From: Ctenosaura bakeri | Lineage: Eukaryota; Chordata; Lepidosauria; Squamata; Iguanidae | Direction of reading: 5' to 3' | DNA: 64,000 nt | Assembly: GCA_948474755.1 (NCBI GenBank) | Contig: CAOLHI010001255.1 | Coordinates: 248,001 to 312,000, forward strand | Shown: piece by piece, positions 12,165 to 24,521 of the stretch | How positions within the stretch are numbered: position 1 is the first letter of the stretch | Layout: each line of letters starts with the position of its first letter | The notes under the pieces: generated by a model | The model's input: the letters and a program-made list of their open reading frames with translations, nothing else | Databases searched by the model: none | Told to the model about the DNA's origin: nothing | Program-made: the position numbers and the translations under genes

Positions 12165-12390
12165 TTATTGTGTGCCTTCAAATCTTTTCTGACCTATGGT
12201 GGCCTTAAGGTGACCCTATCATGGGTTTTTTTTTTGGCAAGATTTGTTCACAAGTGATTTGTCTTTGACTTTCTCTGAAGTTGAGAGAGTGTGACTTGCC
12301 TAGAGTCACCCACTGGGTTTCTGTGGCTGAGTGGGGATTTGAACTCTTGTCTCCAGAGTTGTAGACTCAACCACTATATCATGCTGACTC
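12165..12390 (-). mobile_element. tRNA-derived SINE, ACA-tail family
   Basis: Reverse-strand order: tRNA-like head near 12390, CCCACTCAGCCACAGAAACC, GGGTGACTCTAGGC, and the tail near 12165. Well preserved. Confidence 0.85.
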
Positions 12391-13285
12391 TGATTACATT
12401 CTATTTATCTTTTGAGCTAAAAGTATTATTTTCCCCCATCCCCCCTATATTTTTGCTTAAGAACAGCTTTGTGAAGTAGGTTTGACTGAAAAGCTAAGAC
12501 TGCCTCAAGGTGACCACGTGAATTTTATGTTGTGAGGAAGCTGGGGCTTGACCTATATTGGGCAGAGGTGTGTGGATATGAATACATAGTGCATGCAGTG
12601 GATCTGAGAGAAAGCTGTGATATTGAGCAGGTCTGAGAAAGAGATTTCATTGTAGAATAATATATAATATAGTCAGCCTGGAAAAAGCAGAAAAAATTCA
12701 CTTTGAAGCAGAGACCTCAGAAATATTTTAAGGTGCTGGTGGGGACTTCGCACAGGTAGGCAGGTTGTTATTAATTTTCTGTACCCGCAGGTATATACGA
12801 GAAGGAAAAATTACTTTTCCTGTGCATTATCATTGAAATGTCCTTAAATATGAAGACTCTTAAAAGTACAATGTAAACTTAAAAGTGCCTTCCTTATGTT
12901 TGGTATAATTTACTCCCAGTAAGTGTATGTAGGATATATTGCTGGAAGGGCTCAGTGATGGTTGCTGCCTTAATATTTCTTTTTTTGTACACTTTTTGTA
13001 CACTTATGATTGACAATTCCAGAAAAGAGGAGTCTTGGCCTAATTTTGCTAGATCTTGGGGTAGGGGGCTAGTCTTGGAGAGGATCAAGCTCCTTTCCTC
13101 CCCATTTTGAGGTTCAAGCTCTGGATGGCACAAAGCAGAAATCTCTGGCAAATCTCTGGCAAAAGAGACATAACCCATTTTCTTTATACACAAATTATGT
13201 TCTGTATTTTCTGCTTTGTTCTGCATTTTTCTGTTTACACCTGCAGGATATGGCACTGCTGATGTTGTCTTTCTCTTCTTCGTAG

Positions 13286-13288
<3 letters not shown>

Positions 13289-13325
<37 letters not shown>
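13289..13325. repeat. (TG)n microsatellite
   Basis: About 18 perfect TG units in the flank downstream of NRP1. Open frames across it (poly-His/Thr, poly-Val/Cys) are artefacts of the repeat. Confidence 0.95.
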
Positions 13326-13326
<1 letters not shown>

Positions 13327-13559
13327 ATGGATAGAAGACATATGGATGGATGCAACAGTGGTAAACCTTGGTCCAGTTTGTATATGGATCTTTATGTCAT
13401 CTGATGCTACATAAAATTCCCTGACTGAGGTAGAGTGATCATCCAATATATAATTCTCATGTGGAAAAACCCTCAGATTAAAAAGATTCCTCCCATCTTT
13501 CATTTTATGATGTTTTGGGTTAGAGCATTTGAATAAACTTCGCAAAAACATCAACAAGA

Positions 13560-14640
13560 AAATGGATGCATCTGTGACATCAAATCAAAAGTAATGAATT
13601 GCAAAGTTTAATTTGGATTTCCAGTAACTGCATAGAGTTTAATTAGTGTATGAATAGGGGGAATTTAAAGAGACATGTGCTGTCAAGAGCTATTCCCGTC
13701 AAACACTCTCTACAGTAGTGTAACGCAGCATAATTTTGTGTTTTTGTTCCACATTGGGTTCACGCCAAATCATACAGATGTGCTTCAAAATCTTGCTTGG
13801 TTTATATTTCTGTGTGTGGTATAGATATTTTCTTGCTATGACCCTTGGACATTGTCCACGAGCATATTAACAAGTTACTGCTGGCCTTACATCTTCCAGA
13901 AGAATTGTCAGCTGAGGAAGGTTGCCTTTTTTTGATTGTTGTTGTTCCTGAAGCTTTTTGTCAAGAACTATTATCCAAAGTCCTCTTATATGACATTTTG
14001 AATTGTATTAGCCTTTGAATATGGCATTTTGAAGAACTGAAACAATTCATCAAGGGAGCTTGGATCAAAATAACAAGGAACTATCCTCAGTGTCTAAGTG
14101 ACTGCTTTGATCTTTCAGAAACATTACTTTGTGTACTACTGTCTTCCATAGTAATCTGTATAGGATCTATGAAACACCAGTATTGATGGATTTTGGCATT
14201 GTTGTTGGATGGTTCATTCAGACAGTTGTCTCCAGAATTCCACTGAAGGTTATTTTTCTCTTGCATAGTTTGATAGCAACTTAATCAGGAAGTTTCAGTA
14301 ATTCTACAGGGCAGCCTGGACATTACGGGCACAGGTTATATAGTAATGGTAGGATCAGCTGCAGCAGCAAGAGTTTAAGCATCACATTGATAAATATCAT
14401 TATCCTAGACTGGAGGCAGCTCCTAGAAATACCCTTGACACATCTGACCCCCTAAATAATGTAAACAGTTTGTAATCTTTGCACTCCTGAAAATTGTAGT
14501 CTGAAAAATTTGGAAGGTCAAAAGATGAGAACCATTGCTCTAGCCCCGTGGTAGTTAGCAGCCAAGAGGTAAATGAGGAATGATATTGGTGGCAATTCAA
14601 TTTGATAGCAAGATATTTTTGGAAATGAGGGGTTAGAAAC
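13560..14640. other. Repeat-poor flanking DNA
   Basis: AT-rich, with only the degenerate TGAAAATTGTAGTCTGAAAA end of a CAACTCC-type repeat near 14480. No gene seen. Confidence 0.4.
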
Positions 14641-14642
14641 TA

Positions 14643-15017
14643 ACACCATTTCCACACAACGACAGCCTCTTGCATCATCCCATTGCAATCCCGGCTGTGC
14701 CATTGCTGGGACGGGAGCATGACAGGAACTCTCCCCTCTGCACCTGACCGGCTCCCTGCAGAAGAGAGTGCACGCAACACACTTATTCCTTCCACAGCAT
14801 AATCAGGATCTTTCCCATGCTGCGCTAGGGGAGGAAGCACCACCATTGCACTTCCTGCCCTTCCTCATGGAAGGTAAGTACAGGAGCATCGCATGATCGC
14901 AGGTGCTTAATGGATTTAATCTGTTAAGCGAACATCTCGTGATTGTGATACATGGGGATGGGATGACAACAGAACTATGACAATGTTGTGCAAAATACAA
15001 CCTGTGCAGAAATGACC
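14643..15017 (+). mobile_element. GC-rich MITE, family C copy 1
   Basis: Terminal CACCATTTCCACAC / GTGCAGAAATGAC. Interior shares GCACCACCATTGCACTTCCTGCC and GAAGGTAAGTACAGG with the copies at 17063 and 24681, all in the same orientation. Confidence 0.78.
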
Positions 15018-15556
15018 TTAGCCTACTGTGCTACTACTCTCTCAAAAGAGTAGTGACTCAATAGAAGTCTTTTGTGACCCAACTACATGATACTGTGAAA
15101 TAATCTTTTGTTTTTGTAGCCGTTCTTTGGTTTGGCCCACTGCCCTCTATTCATTGTCTTTCCCTTTTGGTCATATTACCTATGGGATGTGAAGAAGAGA
15201 CATCCACACATGGAAGAGAATCACTGTTTTCATTTACAACAGTTCATGCTGCCAAAGGGACAGACCGCCTTTTAAAACTAAATCATAATGTGTCACTTTA
15301 ACAATGGGAATGGATATTTAAAAAAAAACAACCCAGCAAAACTTAAACATCTGCATTGAATGGTAAAGTTTGTGGAATAGAAACTTTGTGGGATAGAAAC
15401 AGTGACTGAATTGGTGTCAACATTTATGTAAACCCAGTTGATTCAATAGGCTTACTTTAGTTAGGACTACCAACTGGATTCAGAATAAATTATCCCAGTA
15501 ATTTTTCTTTCCCATTCATGCATGTTGCCATTTTGGGTTTTTGACTAGTACCTTGA

Positions 15557-15752
15557 AACCACTGTGGTATAATAATTTGAGTGTCGGACTACAATCCTAG
15601 AGACCAGGGTTTGAGTCCCCACTCAGCTATGGAAACCCACTGGGTGACCTTCGACATGTTGCATACTCTCAGCCCCAGAAAGCCCCAGGATAGGTTTGCC
15701 TTAGGATCGCCATATGTCAGAAGTGACTTGAAGGCACACAAGAACAACATCA
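15557..15752 (+). mobile_element. tRNA-derived SINE, ACA-tail family
   Basis: Almost complete: head TGTGGTATAATAATTTGAGT, GGACTACAATCCTAGAGACC, GGGTTTGAGTCCCC (box B), ACCCACTGGGTGACCTTCG, tail GTGACTTGAAGGCACACAAG. Confidence 0.9.
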
Positions 15753-15859
15753 AAGATGACTCTGATGTTCAGTTCATAGCAATGCACCAAAACTTTGCCC
15801 CTGAAGCCTATTATTATAGACAAGAAAGAATAAGTCATATATTTGTCATTGCCATGTAA

Positions 15860-16390
15860 CTCTGATCCTTGTCTGCCTTTTATTATTCATAAATAAGCTA
15901 CTTTTTATTTTTTAAAAAATCAATTCATTAGTTTTTTTTCCCCTTGAGTCATAGTTTCTAAACTTGGTTCTAACTGTTGGATAAGTGTTAAATTTAGTAA
16001 CATGAATGGTACTCGATCCCAGCAGTCTGGCTAATTCATATTACAGCTCATAATTACTTGTCCTACTCTTTGTGCTGAGTGGCTTGTCTGTTCACAGAGC
16101 CATGGTTTGTTAAAAGCTTTAATTTCTTTCTGTCTGTTTTATTTCATCCCTCCGGTTACCTGCAATTCACAATTTTTAAAATCTAAAGCTTTTGTTAAAT
16201 TATAATACCATATATCTTTTCAGTTATATACCTAGAGAATATCTTATGAATATCACAAGTTCCCTTAATTGTTCTGCTGCAGTGGCCTTTATCTAGACCT
16301 CTGTGGCTATTCCACATATGGAATTTCAGTAAGAAATCCATCTGCATATTAAATGCAGCCAATTGTTTCATGCACATTTAAAAAAATGTC
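15860..16390. other. Repeat-poor AT-rich block
   Basis: No gene and no recognised repeat. TTAAAAGCTTTAATTTC and TCCGGTTACCTGC stretches could mark a regulatory block. Untested. Confidence 0.25.
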
Positions 16391-16394
16391 CTAG

Positions 16395-16495
16395 AGTGGA
16401 GATTGGAAAACTTACTTTTTTGACTATAAATCCCAGTGGTTGTGCTGGCTGGGAGATTCTGAGAATTATGGCTCCAGAGGTAACGCTGCCTCACT
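16395..16495. mobile_element. Short decayed CAACTCC-type palindromic element
   Basis: GACTATAAATCCCAG...GGCTGGGAGATTCTGAGAATTATGGCTCC. Confidence 0.4.
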
Positions 16496-17062
16496 AGCAC
16501 AGTGCAAGATTCAGAGTTAATTTTGTTTAAGCTTGACCCACTGATATCAGTGGGACTTCAAGCTGTCAAACCTAAGCAATCTGTCAAGTCCCATTGGTTT
16601 CAATGGATCTGTTCTAAACATGATTAACTCTGGATTCAACCCATTCCGACTCCCTTCTCCATCAGTATTTTCAGCCTTCCTTATATAAAGTGATTGCTTG
16701 TTGATAGGTGAACCTTTTAATAGATTCTCATTTGCACATTCATACCTTTTTTCCCCCTCAAGGAGCTCAAGGCAGCATACATGGTTGTCTACATTTTATC
16801 TTCATAGTGATCCTATATGGTAGGCTATACTGAAAGAGGGGTAACTCTTGGTCACTGAATGAGCTCCATAGCTCAGTAAGGAATAGTAACCTTGGTTTCT
16901 AGCCTAGCTCTCTCATCACTATACTATATTGCCCTTAAGGGGGTAATAAGAAAAATGGCTGGAATTCTCCATGCAGTATTTAGTTACATAACCTTAGTTA
17001 CATACAACAACCAACCTCATCTTGGTTGTTTAGCTAAGTAGTGTCTGTTGGCCTGACACTCA

Positions 17063-17483
17063 GGCCCTTTCTGCATCCTACCTTGTCCTGTTGTGCAATC
17101 CTGGCAGTGGCTCTACAGGGCAGCACTCCTCTCTGCATGGCACCATGGCAGCACTCCCCTCTGCAAGGGACCGGGTCCCTGCAGAAGGGAGCATGATGGT
17201 CATGCTGCTTTCTTCTGCAGTGAAGCTGGGCACTTTCCCAGGCTGTGCTGGGGAAGGAAGCACCACCATTGTGCTTCCTGCCTGTCTGCAGGACAGGTAA
17301 GTGCAGGATGGTGGTGTGATCATATGTCATTGGTGGAGAAGCCCATCAATGATTTAATCCATGATTGCGCTGCCTGGGGACAGGAGAGGAGAGGGACTGC
17401 GACAATGTCATGCAGAAGCATTGTTGCAGTCCTGCTCCTCTCCTGTCCCCATGCTGGGATGACAGGTCACTGCAGAAAGGGCC
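17063..17483 (+). mobile_element. GC-rich MITE, family C copy 2, with 3-bp TCA duplication
   Basis: 421 bp. Ends GGCCCTTTCTGCATCC and CACTGCAGAAAGGGCC are inverted. TCA at 17060-17062 is repeated at 17484-17486. Interior carries internal inverted stretches (GGACAGGAGAGGAG against CTCCTCTCCTGTCC). Open frames inside reflect GC content, not genes. Confidence 0.88.
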
Positions 17484-18502
17484 TCACATTCCTGACTCAC
17501 AAGGAAGCAGACACTGAGAGCAGTGGGAGTCTGGTCTCCTGCTGATTGGAGACTAATGTTTCTACCACCTCCCTCCCACCAGCAGTCTCCAGTGTGACAG
17601 TCAGTAGGATCCCTCTCATAATTCCTCCTTGCACCATAATGCACCATAATTGATGGGAGAAGGTTGAAAACATCAGTCTGCTGTATCCTGATTGACAGGA
17701 AAACAGATCCCCATTGCCTTCAGTGGCTGCTGCCCAGTAAGTCAGGATTGGGGGACTTTTTATGACTCCTGTGTATTTCCTACACTATGCAATATGTAGG
17801 TATTGTGAATATGAACCAGTTACAAATGCGTAACTCTATGCATTCATAACTGTGATCATGAGTTCCAGTCCACATTCACTTACATGCATAGGTAGCATTC
17901 CTATTAAGAAATATCCAGTTCCTCCTTCTACAGTGCTCTCATCAAGGGTATTCTACAGACTTACATCTTGCCAGTGGGCTTAATGGGACTCAGGCAAGAT
18001 GTTCTAGTAGCAGTGATGCAGGACATTTTGGGTTTGGGTCCAAAGTCTTCCTTAGGCTTCTGCTGAGGACAGTTCTTGTGTCAGTATACCCTCTCTCAAT
18101 GCAAGCCAAATAACTAAGCCAATATGAAATAATAACTAAAGACCTCTTCTTCGCAGTATCTCCTGTTCCATTTCCAGGGCTAATGCATTGGTTAAGAACT
18201 CTGGCATGGGAGCCTATCCACTGTTTTGCACCATTCTGGTGCTGTTGCGGTCTTTGCTGAAGTTTAGCACCAATTCTGTAGATAACCAGAGAAGGATATT
18301 ACAGTTTCCAGGTTAGATGAGGTCAGATAATACATGAGGCCAACAAAATTCAATTAAGTCCCGAGTCTTATAAAGAACATATAAATGGCTACTAATTTGG
18401 TTGATCTGTCTCTATCTTGTCAAGTAGACTGCTCAGCCCAGAGTTGGAATTTTTTTTTGGACAGCAATTTCCAGAATCCCCCAACCAGTGTGAACCTGGA
18501 GA

Positions 18503-18536
18503 TCAAGCAAGCAAGCAAACAAGCAAGCAAGCAATT
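18503..18536. repeat. (AAGC)n microsatellite
   Basis: About eight AAGC units, one changed to AAAC. Confidence 0.88.
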
Positions 18537-18649
18537 CTGGCTAAGATTCTAGCTCTTAACTAACTAGCATCTTCTACTCGTCCCCCCTTACTTACTGGGC
18601 ATGACCTGCTATGAGTGACAGGGTGACAGAATGATGTTTCCACCCTATT

Positions 18650-18920
18650 CCTACAGGTGACCCGGAGTATGACCATCCTGCAGCATTCAAGCTCCAGGAA
18701 AGGAGATTCCATCTGAACCTCAGAAAGAACTTCCTGACTGTCAGAGCTGTTCAGCAGTGGAATATGCTGCCTCGGAGTGTGGTGGATTCTCCTTCTTTGG
18801 AGGTTTTTAAGCAGAGGCTGGATGGCCATCTGTTGAGACTGCTTTGATAAGTGTTCCTGCATGGCAGGGGGTTCGACTTGATGGCCCCTGGGGTCTCTTC
18901 CAACTCTATGACTATCCTTG
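18650..18920 (+). mobile_element. CR1 LINE 3' end
   Basis: Codes a recognisable ORF2 end: FHLNLRKNFLTVRAVQQWN, then LPRSVVDSPSLEVFKQRLDG, then the CR1 3' UTR GGTCTCTTCCAACTCTATGA. 5'-truncated. Confidence 0.88.
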
Positions 18921-20429
18921 TCATAGTTCCTCCTTGCAACAGACAGCACTCATGAGAGGCAGACAGAAATGTCAGTTTACTGCATTCTGATTGTCAGGAC
19001 AAAAGACCCCCATTGCTTGCAGTGGCTGCTGCACTGTAAGTCAGAACTGGTGGACTTTTATGATCCCTACACATTTCCTGCACTATTGAATACATAGGGA
19101 TCATAAATACGAATCAGTTACTAATAACTCTAGGTTTTGCATTTGTAACTGCTATAGTGAATTCCAGCCACTGCTTCCAAGCTCTGGTGTCAAGTCCTAG
19201 TTCTATGCCCACCAACAGGAGCTATGTTTTTCTGTTATTCTGTAGACTTTTGCAAACAGCTCATCTGATCCAGAAAACAATTTAAATGCAAAGATTTAGT
19301 TCTCTGGAGAGTGTCTGTGGCAATCCCATCCAGAATACATGAACTGCAATTTAGCCTGTCATGCTATAGTACAGCCTTGCAGTTCAGTGAAGTTTACCTT
19401 TGAGTAGATATGCATAGGAATGTTCTGCTGACTTTCAGATTCAGGGGATCTGAATATACAATAGCTAATGCCTGTTCTAAGAAATGTCATGTGGGATAGT
19501 ATGGAAGTCCATTTTGGATATGGAATTTCTTTCCCTGGAAGTTTGATTTATTTTTGGTGACAGGTTTTTTTTTTGTCTTAACCAATTATATCATTTAAAG
19601 ATGTTTTGAAAAGGCATTCTGTTTTAAAACTGGTAAAGCTGTAAGCATAATAAAAGCCATGAAGGAATGGGGTATTTTATGAAAATGTTTAATTCAACTG
19701 TTTCTTTGGAATGTAGTAGTCATTGTCTGGAAATTTAAATTACAATGCAATCCTATGTTTGCTTGTTTTTAATGCTACTCAGTGTCCGAGAATACAAACG
19801 TCATTCAAAGTTAAGGCTTCGCTGTTCATTTTTGAAATAACAATTTAAAAGTGTCATATTGTCATAGAAAATAAAAAATTTCTGTAAAAAAATTTGCACA
19901 AAATTTTATGATGGTACAAAACATGAAGCAATAACATACCAGTAAAATGAAATCCATTCACTACAGAAGATTTTTATAGGATTTTTTTTGATAAAAGAAA
20001 AAATATGTTATTTTACACTTTCAAAATTATGAAACAATCTAAAACAATATAAACTGAACATTTTGTAACACTGCCTTTACAAATTAATAACTTTATAAAC
20101 ATATAATTTTTAAATATATTTATCAGTGCAAGATAACTTCTTTTTTCATTTAAAGTTGCAGTATCACTTTTCCTTTGTGGAAGGGCAGTTTTGATTCAAT
20201 TCCTGTTTGAACAAATAGGATCCCCAATGTTCTGCTCTAGTGTGCAATAGACACCACAGCTTTCCCTAATCCACTGCTCCTGGATGTATTTGACTACAAA
20301 TCCCATAACCTCCAGCTAGATGACAGGCTGGAAATGAACATACAAGGGTAGCAGCTTGGAAGGAGAGACTGAGATATAGCAATAGGTTGTCTTATTCTAC
20401 GCATGCAGTTAGTACTCTGGTACACTCAG

Positions 20430-20610
20430 TGACAGCTGGTGGCTTCCATGCTAGGAAGACAGCAAATCAGCTTTGAGTTTTACTGCGAACATTAAGGAAA
20501 CTATTCAAGGTGTGTATCCTGTTTGGTGGGTAGGGTTCTGCACCTTGGAAGTCTGCTTTAATGTCTGGATTAAAACCCAAAGAAGATTCACCAAACCACC
20601 TTCATGAAAG
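20430..20610. mobile_element. Decayed palindromic element with GGTGGCTTC ends
   Basis: CAGCTGGTGGCTTCCATG at the left matches the reversed end near 57770-57790; the interior ends near CACCAAACCACC. Same family as 41613 and 62043. Confidence 0.4.
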
Positions 20611-21584
20611 ATGCTAACTTCCAGAGGGCATATTAGCTTCAAATATCTTCTCTGACACACCTGCTAAATGTCGAGCTAATATTCATGCCATACTCATGTG
20701 ATGTTGTTGCTCTGCCATCTTGTTAATACACCACCACCACAGGCATTTATTTTCCAGCAGATGCTATTTTGAGATGGAGCCATAGAAAGAAAAGTTTTTG
20801 TTTCTGTGGAGCTGGCACACATTGAAACAGAGGAGACACAAGGGTGATGTTGGGTGGATGGAAGCCCAACCCTTTTTCTGTTCCAACTAGAATAAAGCCA
20901 ATAGCTAAACCCCCATCAGTTTCAAGAAAGTAAAATATGTGTGGAGGGTGGCTGGAACAAGTTTAGTCAGGTTTCCTGGAATGGAAGCATTTGTTTTCAA
21001 ACAGGAAGGTGAAGGAAGGAAATGCTGGGCTATTCACACTATCATGTTCCATGTTGTCCCATGAGAGCTGCCTATGACATGCAACTTAAGATCCATGCAA
21101 CATTATTTAAAAGCATTCTGCAGCCCTATGCACTTCCTTAGGCTTAAGTCCCACTGAGCACAGTGGGGCTTATTTCTGAGTAAATAGGCAGAGGATTGGA
21201 CTGTGAGGCCAGGGGCAGGGAACCTGTGACCTTTAGACATTGAACTACAACTCCTTTCACCACTGAAAATGCATCAAGTTATCTAACATTGATGGGGACT
21301 GGAATCCAACATCATCTCCTTGTGTTAGAGACCCTGGAACAGTGAGCATGCCACCTCTAGCTTCTTGCACTGAATAAGTATCAAATAATAGTACAGGCTT
21401 CACTTTGCTGGACTGGGAATAATTCACACTTGCGTATTAATCACATGTTGTTCCAAATAGTGATTACTAACGTGTGTGAATAAGCTGTAACAATACAAAG
21501 CTTTCATATTATCAAGCATCAGCTCAAGCACAATGCTTCTTCCAAGAAGACAGTTCTCAGACTTTACTGAAAATTATCTAGAGT

Positions 21585-21785
21585 TAAAGGACTGAGTGAT
21601 AAGAAGCTCAGTGACAGAGTACATGCTTTGCATGCAAAAGGTCCCAGGATCAGTCCCCTACATCTCTAGTTTTAAAAGCACCTACTATAGTAGAGGCAGA
21701 AACGACCTCTTTCTTTGACACCCTGGAGAACTACTGTCAGCCAGAACAGGCAATGCTCTGCCAGATGGACTCTGTAGAAAGAAGT
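21585..21785 (+). mobile_element. Second tRNA-derived SINE family (GCTTTGCATGCA type)
   Basis: AAGCTCAGTGACAGAGTACA TGCTTTGCATGCAAAAGG, then TCCCAGGATCAGTCCCC (box B), then AGACGACCTCTTTC- and CCCTGGAGA-like stretches. Fragments at 27045-27190, 29115-29235 and 34395-34445. Confidence 0.7.
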
Positions 21786-23061
21786 GTAAATTGTCTCCAT
21801 GTGAACAAGTCCATTTTCATTGTCAAGAAATGTGATTGCTCATTGCTTCTGGAGTTCTGCCAGGGACAGGTCTTTGTGTAAGGCAAGCCCCACATCTTAA
21901 ATGGTATTTGCATGCTTTTAGGTCATGGATCTTAAGATGCCCATGTGATAACCATTGCTAAGGCAAAGCCGATAATTCCATGATGCAACTAAATATTACA
22001 TGAAATAAGTACAGATGAAAATTATTTGAGCTTGATCTTCTCTTTGGGATAATTAACTAGCTGGGTGTTTCAATCAGTGTAGTCTGGATAATGCATTTAG
22101 GAATTAAATCTGAAGCAGGTGCTACTTTCCCCTCGTGGCAAATGTTTAGCCTTGAAATCTGCCTTTTTTGGGTGATTGCTATGGTTGTAAATCTGAGTTA
22201 AGTCTAGCTTTTGAAGGTTCATTTGGAAATTATGCCTACCAACTCTCACCATGCAAGGGTACACATTTGATTGAAATGTTTCCCGCTGCCAATAAGTTGA
22301 TGTGGCAAAATCATTTTGTGATTACCTGACGCCTAGTTGTCATTTAAAATCTTAATTATGTCTTTTGAAGAATAATTTAATTCCTACATGCATTGCATCT
22401 CTTGTTGCTTTCTTTAAATAGATACTCTTTACAGTATCCTAAAAAAGAAAGGGAAATATAAATGTTGTACGCAGTCTGATATGTTTTTGAACCTGGCTTG
22501 TACATTCTTGCTTTACACTGTTATTGGTTTTCATTCTGCAATATTTTAACCCAGTTTAGGATTAATATGTCACCATTAATTAATTGACTTTTAACTTATC
22601 TACTGTTGGCTAAGCCAACACAGCACCACTGGTAGCAGCATCACTGTAACCCGAATTAAGATGAATGAGACCTACTCAGAGATAATTACCCTTACATTGG
22701 ATAGCATGGCTAGTAGATGGCAAGAGACATTCTTTGTTTTGTGAAATCAAAAACAGCCCTCTTTTGCTATCTATTAATATGAAAGCCTTGCACAGAATTA
22801 AAGGACTGATTTCATGGTTTACTAAAGGAAAATGAAAAGATACTGTCACTTTGTTGTTAACAAGAAATCCAAAGTTCAACTTTGGACTGTAAAGTTAAGA
22901 AATCTCCCTTACTTAAAATAAGAAAAAAACCAGCAAAACAAAACAAAATAAAACACAAAGTCTAATAAATCCTTTTTTCCCCCCTTTTTGCCATTACCAG
23001 CGAATTAAAGCTGCATTTTCCTTTCCTTGACAATGGCAAATGCTTATGCAACAATCTACTT

Positions 23062-23090
<29 letters not shown>
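23062..23090. repeat. (GA)n microsatellite
   Basis: About 14 GA units in the probable NRP1 3' UTR (CT-rich on the transcribed strand). Confidence 0.9.
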
Positions 23091-23094
<4 letters not shown>

Positions 23095-24228
23095 GTGAGT
23101 GCTTATATTTGAAAATACATTCTATATGAAAGAACAATAAAAGGAGAAGGGGGAAAATATTGCAGCTTTGTACAAAAATGGTCCAGAAACATTAAATTGA
23201 AATACAGGAAGTGGAAGAATCAAGCCACCAAGTTGTCTGATTTCCTTAGCCCTTGACTTCCCAAGGTTTGCTTACACTAAAATATACTTTCTTGTTAGTC
23301 AGTGAGCCCTCAGGGTAAGTAATAAGGACTTTAACTGGAGAGAGACAAAGGTGGAGTTAATGTTAACACAATGAGAAGCAGTACAAACAAAAAGGCACTT
23401 GAGAGGACACACACTAGCCAGTGCCAAGGACTTTTGCTTTGTTTTCTTACAAATAGAGGCAGTACACTCGGTTTGCCGGTTGTTTCTGGATGATGGCACA
23501 TATTTCTTGTATGGAATTCACAAGCACAAAGTTTAGTACAACACTGAGAAACACCAATAAAATTCTGACTGTATTGCTTGTTAAACAGAGCTGACACACT
23601 ATACTAGTACTGATGCTACAGTACTTTTTTTTGTTTTGTTTTCAAAAACACCCTAACCCTCCTTTGCCTATGCACAACACAAGCAGTTATACACAAATAC
23701 AGGTTTAGGAATCCACTAAGTTGCTGTTACTCTGATATATTTTTTTTCTGGGCACTGAGCTACAGACAGCATGTCCATCCAAAGGACCCCCCAAAACACA
23801 CTTTGTGACAGCATCTTGGATTTTTGCACAGTTAAAAAAATATCAAACAGAGTGGAGAGTGGGAGAGGAGGAAACAAAAGCAAGAAGGGAGGGAATGGGG
23901 AAAAGGAAGGAAAAAGAATTAAGGAAAGACCAAAAGAAACATCCCCTCTTAAGTCAATCATACTTGGTCTCAACACCAGCATTTGATTATTTCAAATCAA
24001 AACAGAAACAGAAGTAAACTGTACATGATTCAGATTGTTTAACACAGATTGTTGTCCATGTTTTAGTACATCTGTTACACTCACTGAAGCTCCTGAGAAA
24101 AGCTTGGCTCAGCGTCCTCAACGCGGTTTTCAGCCTGTACAGTAAAAGAAGATGCACAGTTCCCCAGCATAAGCTAGTGATATGTCCTTCCATCTCATTT
24201 CTCCACAACCTCTTTAGCTATATCCTCT

Positions 24229-24521
24229 TCACGCCTCTGAGTAAGTATTCTGTGCGTTCAGTTTATCTTTTTTTAATTTCACGCCATCCACAAGTTCAAA
24301 ATTGTAGTTCTCCAGTGCAGACAAGTTCCTATCTGACATCCCATTGTGCCAACAGGCACAGTACAGAATGACTCCACAAATGGCCCCTAGAAGCACTCCC
24401 AGCGCACTCATGGCTATGATGGTGATGAGAATAGGGTCAAGAGTCTTCAGAACATTGCCCGGCTTTCTGGAGATGTTGTCATTGTAGGGCTCCCCATTTT
24501 CACGGTAATCAGGAGTAAACC
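24229..24521 (-). CDS. NRP1: NRP1 terminal coding exon: stalk, transmembrane helix, cytoplasmic tail
   Basis: 293 nt including the TGA at 24231-24229; entered in phase 1 after CCACTGCAG. It encodes a variable stalk ([13 protein letters not shown]), a predicted N-glycosylation site (NISRK), the invariant [12 protein letters not shown], a transmembrane helix from about [11 protein letters not shown] to CGVILY containing GxxxGxxxG (the known dimerisation motif), a Cys-Ala-Cys juxtamembrane stretch, and a tail ending TYSEA. The terminal SEA binds the PDZ protein GIPC1/synectin, which drives internalisation. An open frame continues upstream of the acceptor into the intron, but splice site, phase and homology all support this start. 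Confidence 0.97.

Larger units (their letters stand above)
19700..24228 (-). other. NRP1: Probable NRP1 3' UTR
   Basis: Sequence after the NRP1 stop on the minus strand. The first 500 or so bases (down to about 23700) resemble what I remember of the mammalian NRP1 3' UTR, including an ACATGGACAACAATCTGTG stretch, so that part is fairly secure. Candidate minus-strand poly(A) signals: ATTAAA at 22376-22381, ATTAAA near 20557, AATAAA at 20746-20751 and AATAAA at 19547-19552. The block 19860-20160 is very AT-rich and free of recognised repeats, which would fit a distal 3' UTR. Dispersed repeats lie inside the interval (20270-20330, 21215-21345, 21585-21785), so the end is uncertain. Confidence 0.5.

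Noticed and set aside
12894..13355. 153-codon open frame on the minus strand
   Set aside because: Depends on the TG microsatellite (His/Thr run) and has no recognisable domain.
17093..17545. 150-codon open frame
   Set aside because: Lies within a GC-rich MITE; similar frames in the sister copies come from shared repeat sequence, not coding selection.
18650..18920. Coding gene from the conserved LRKNFLTVRAVQQWN frame
   Set aside because: This is the CR1 ORF2 end, 5'-truncated, and repeated at 36335-37172.
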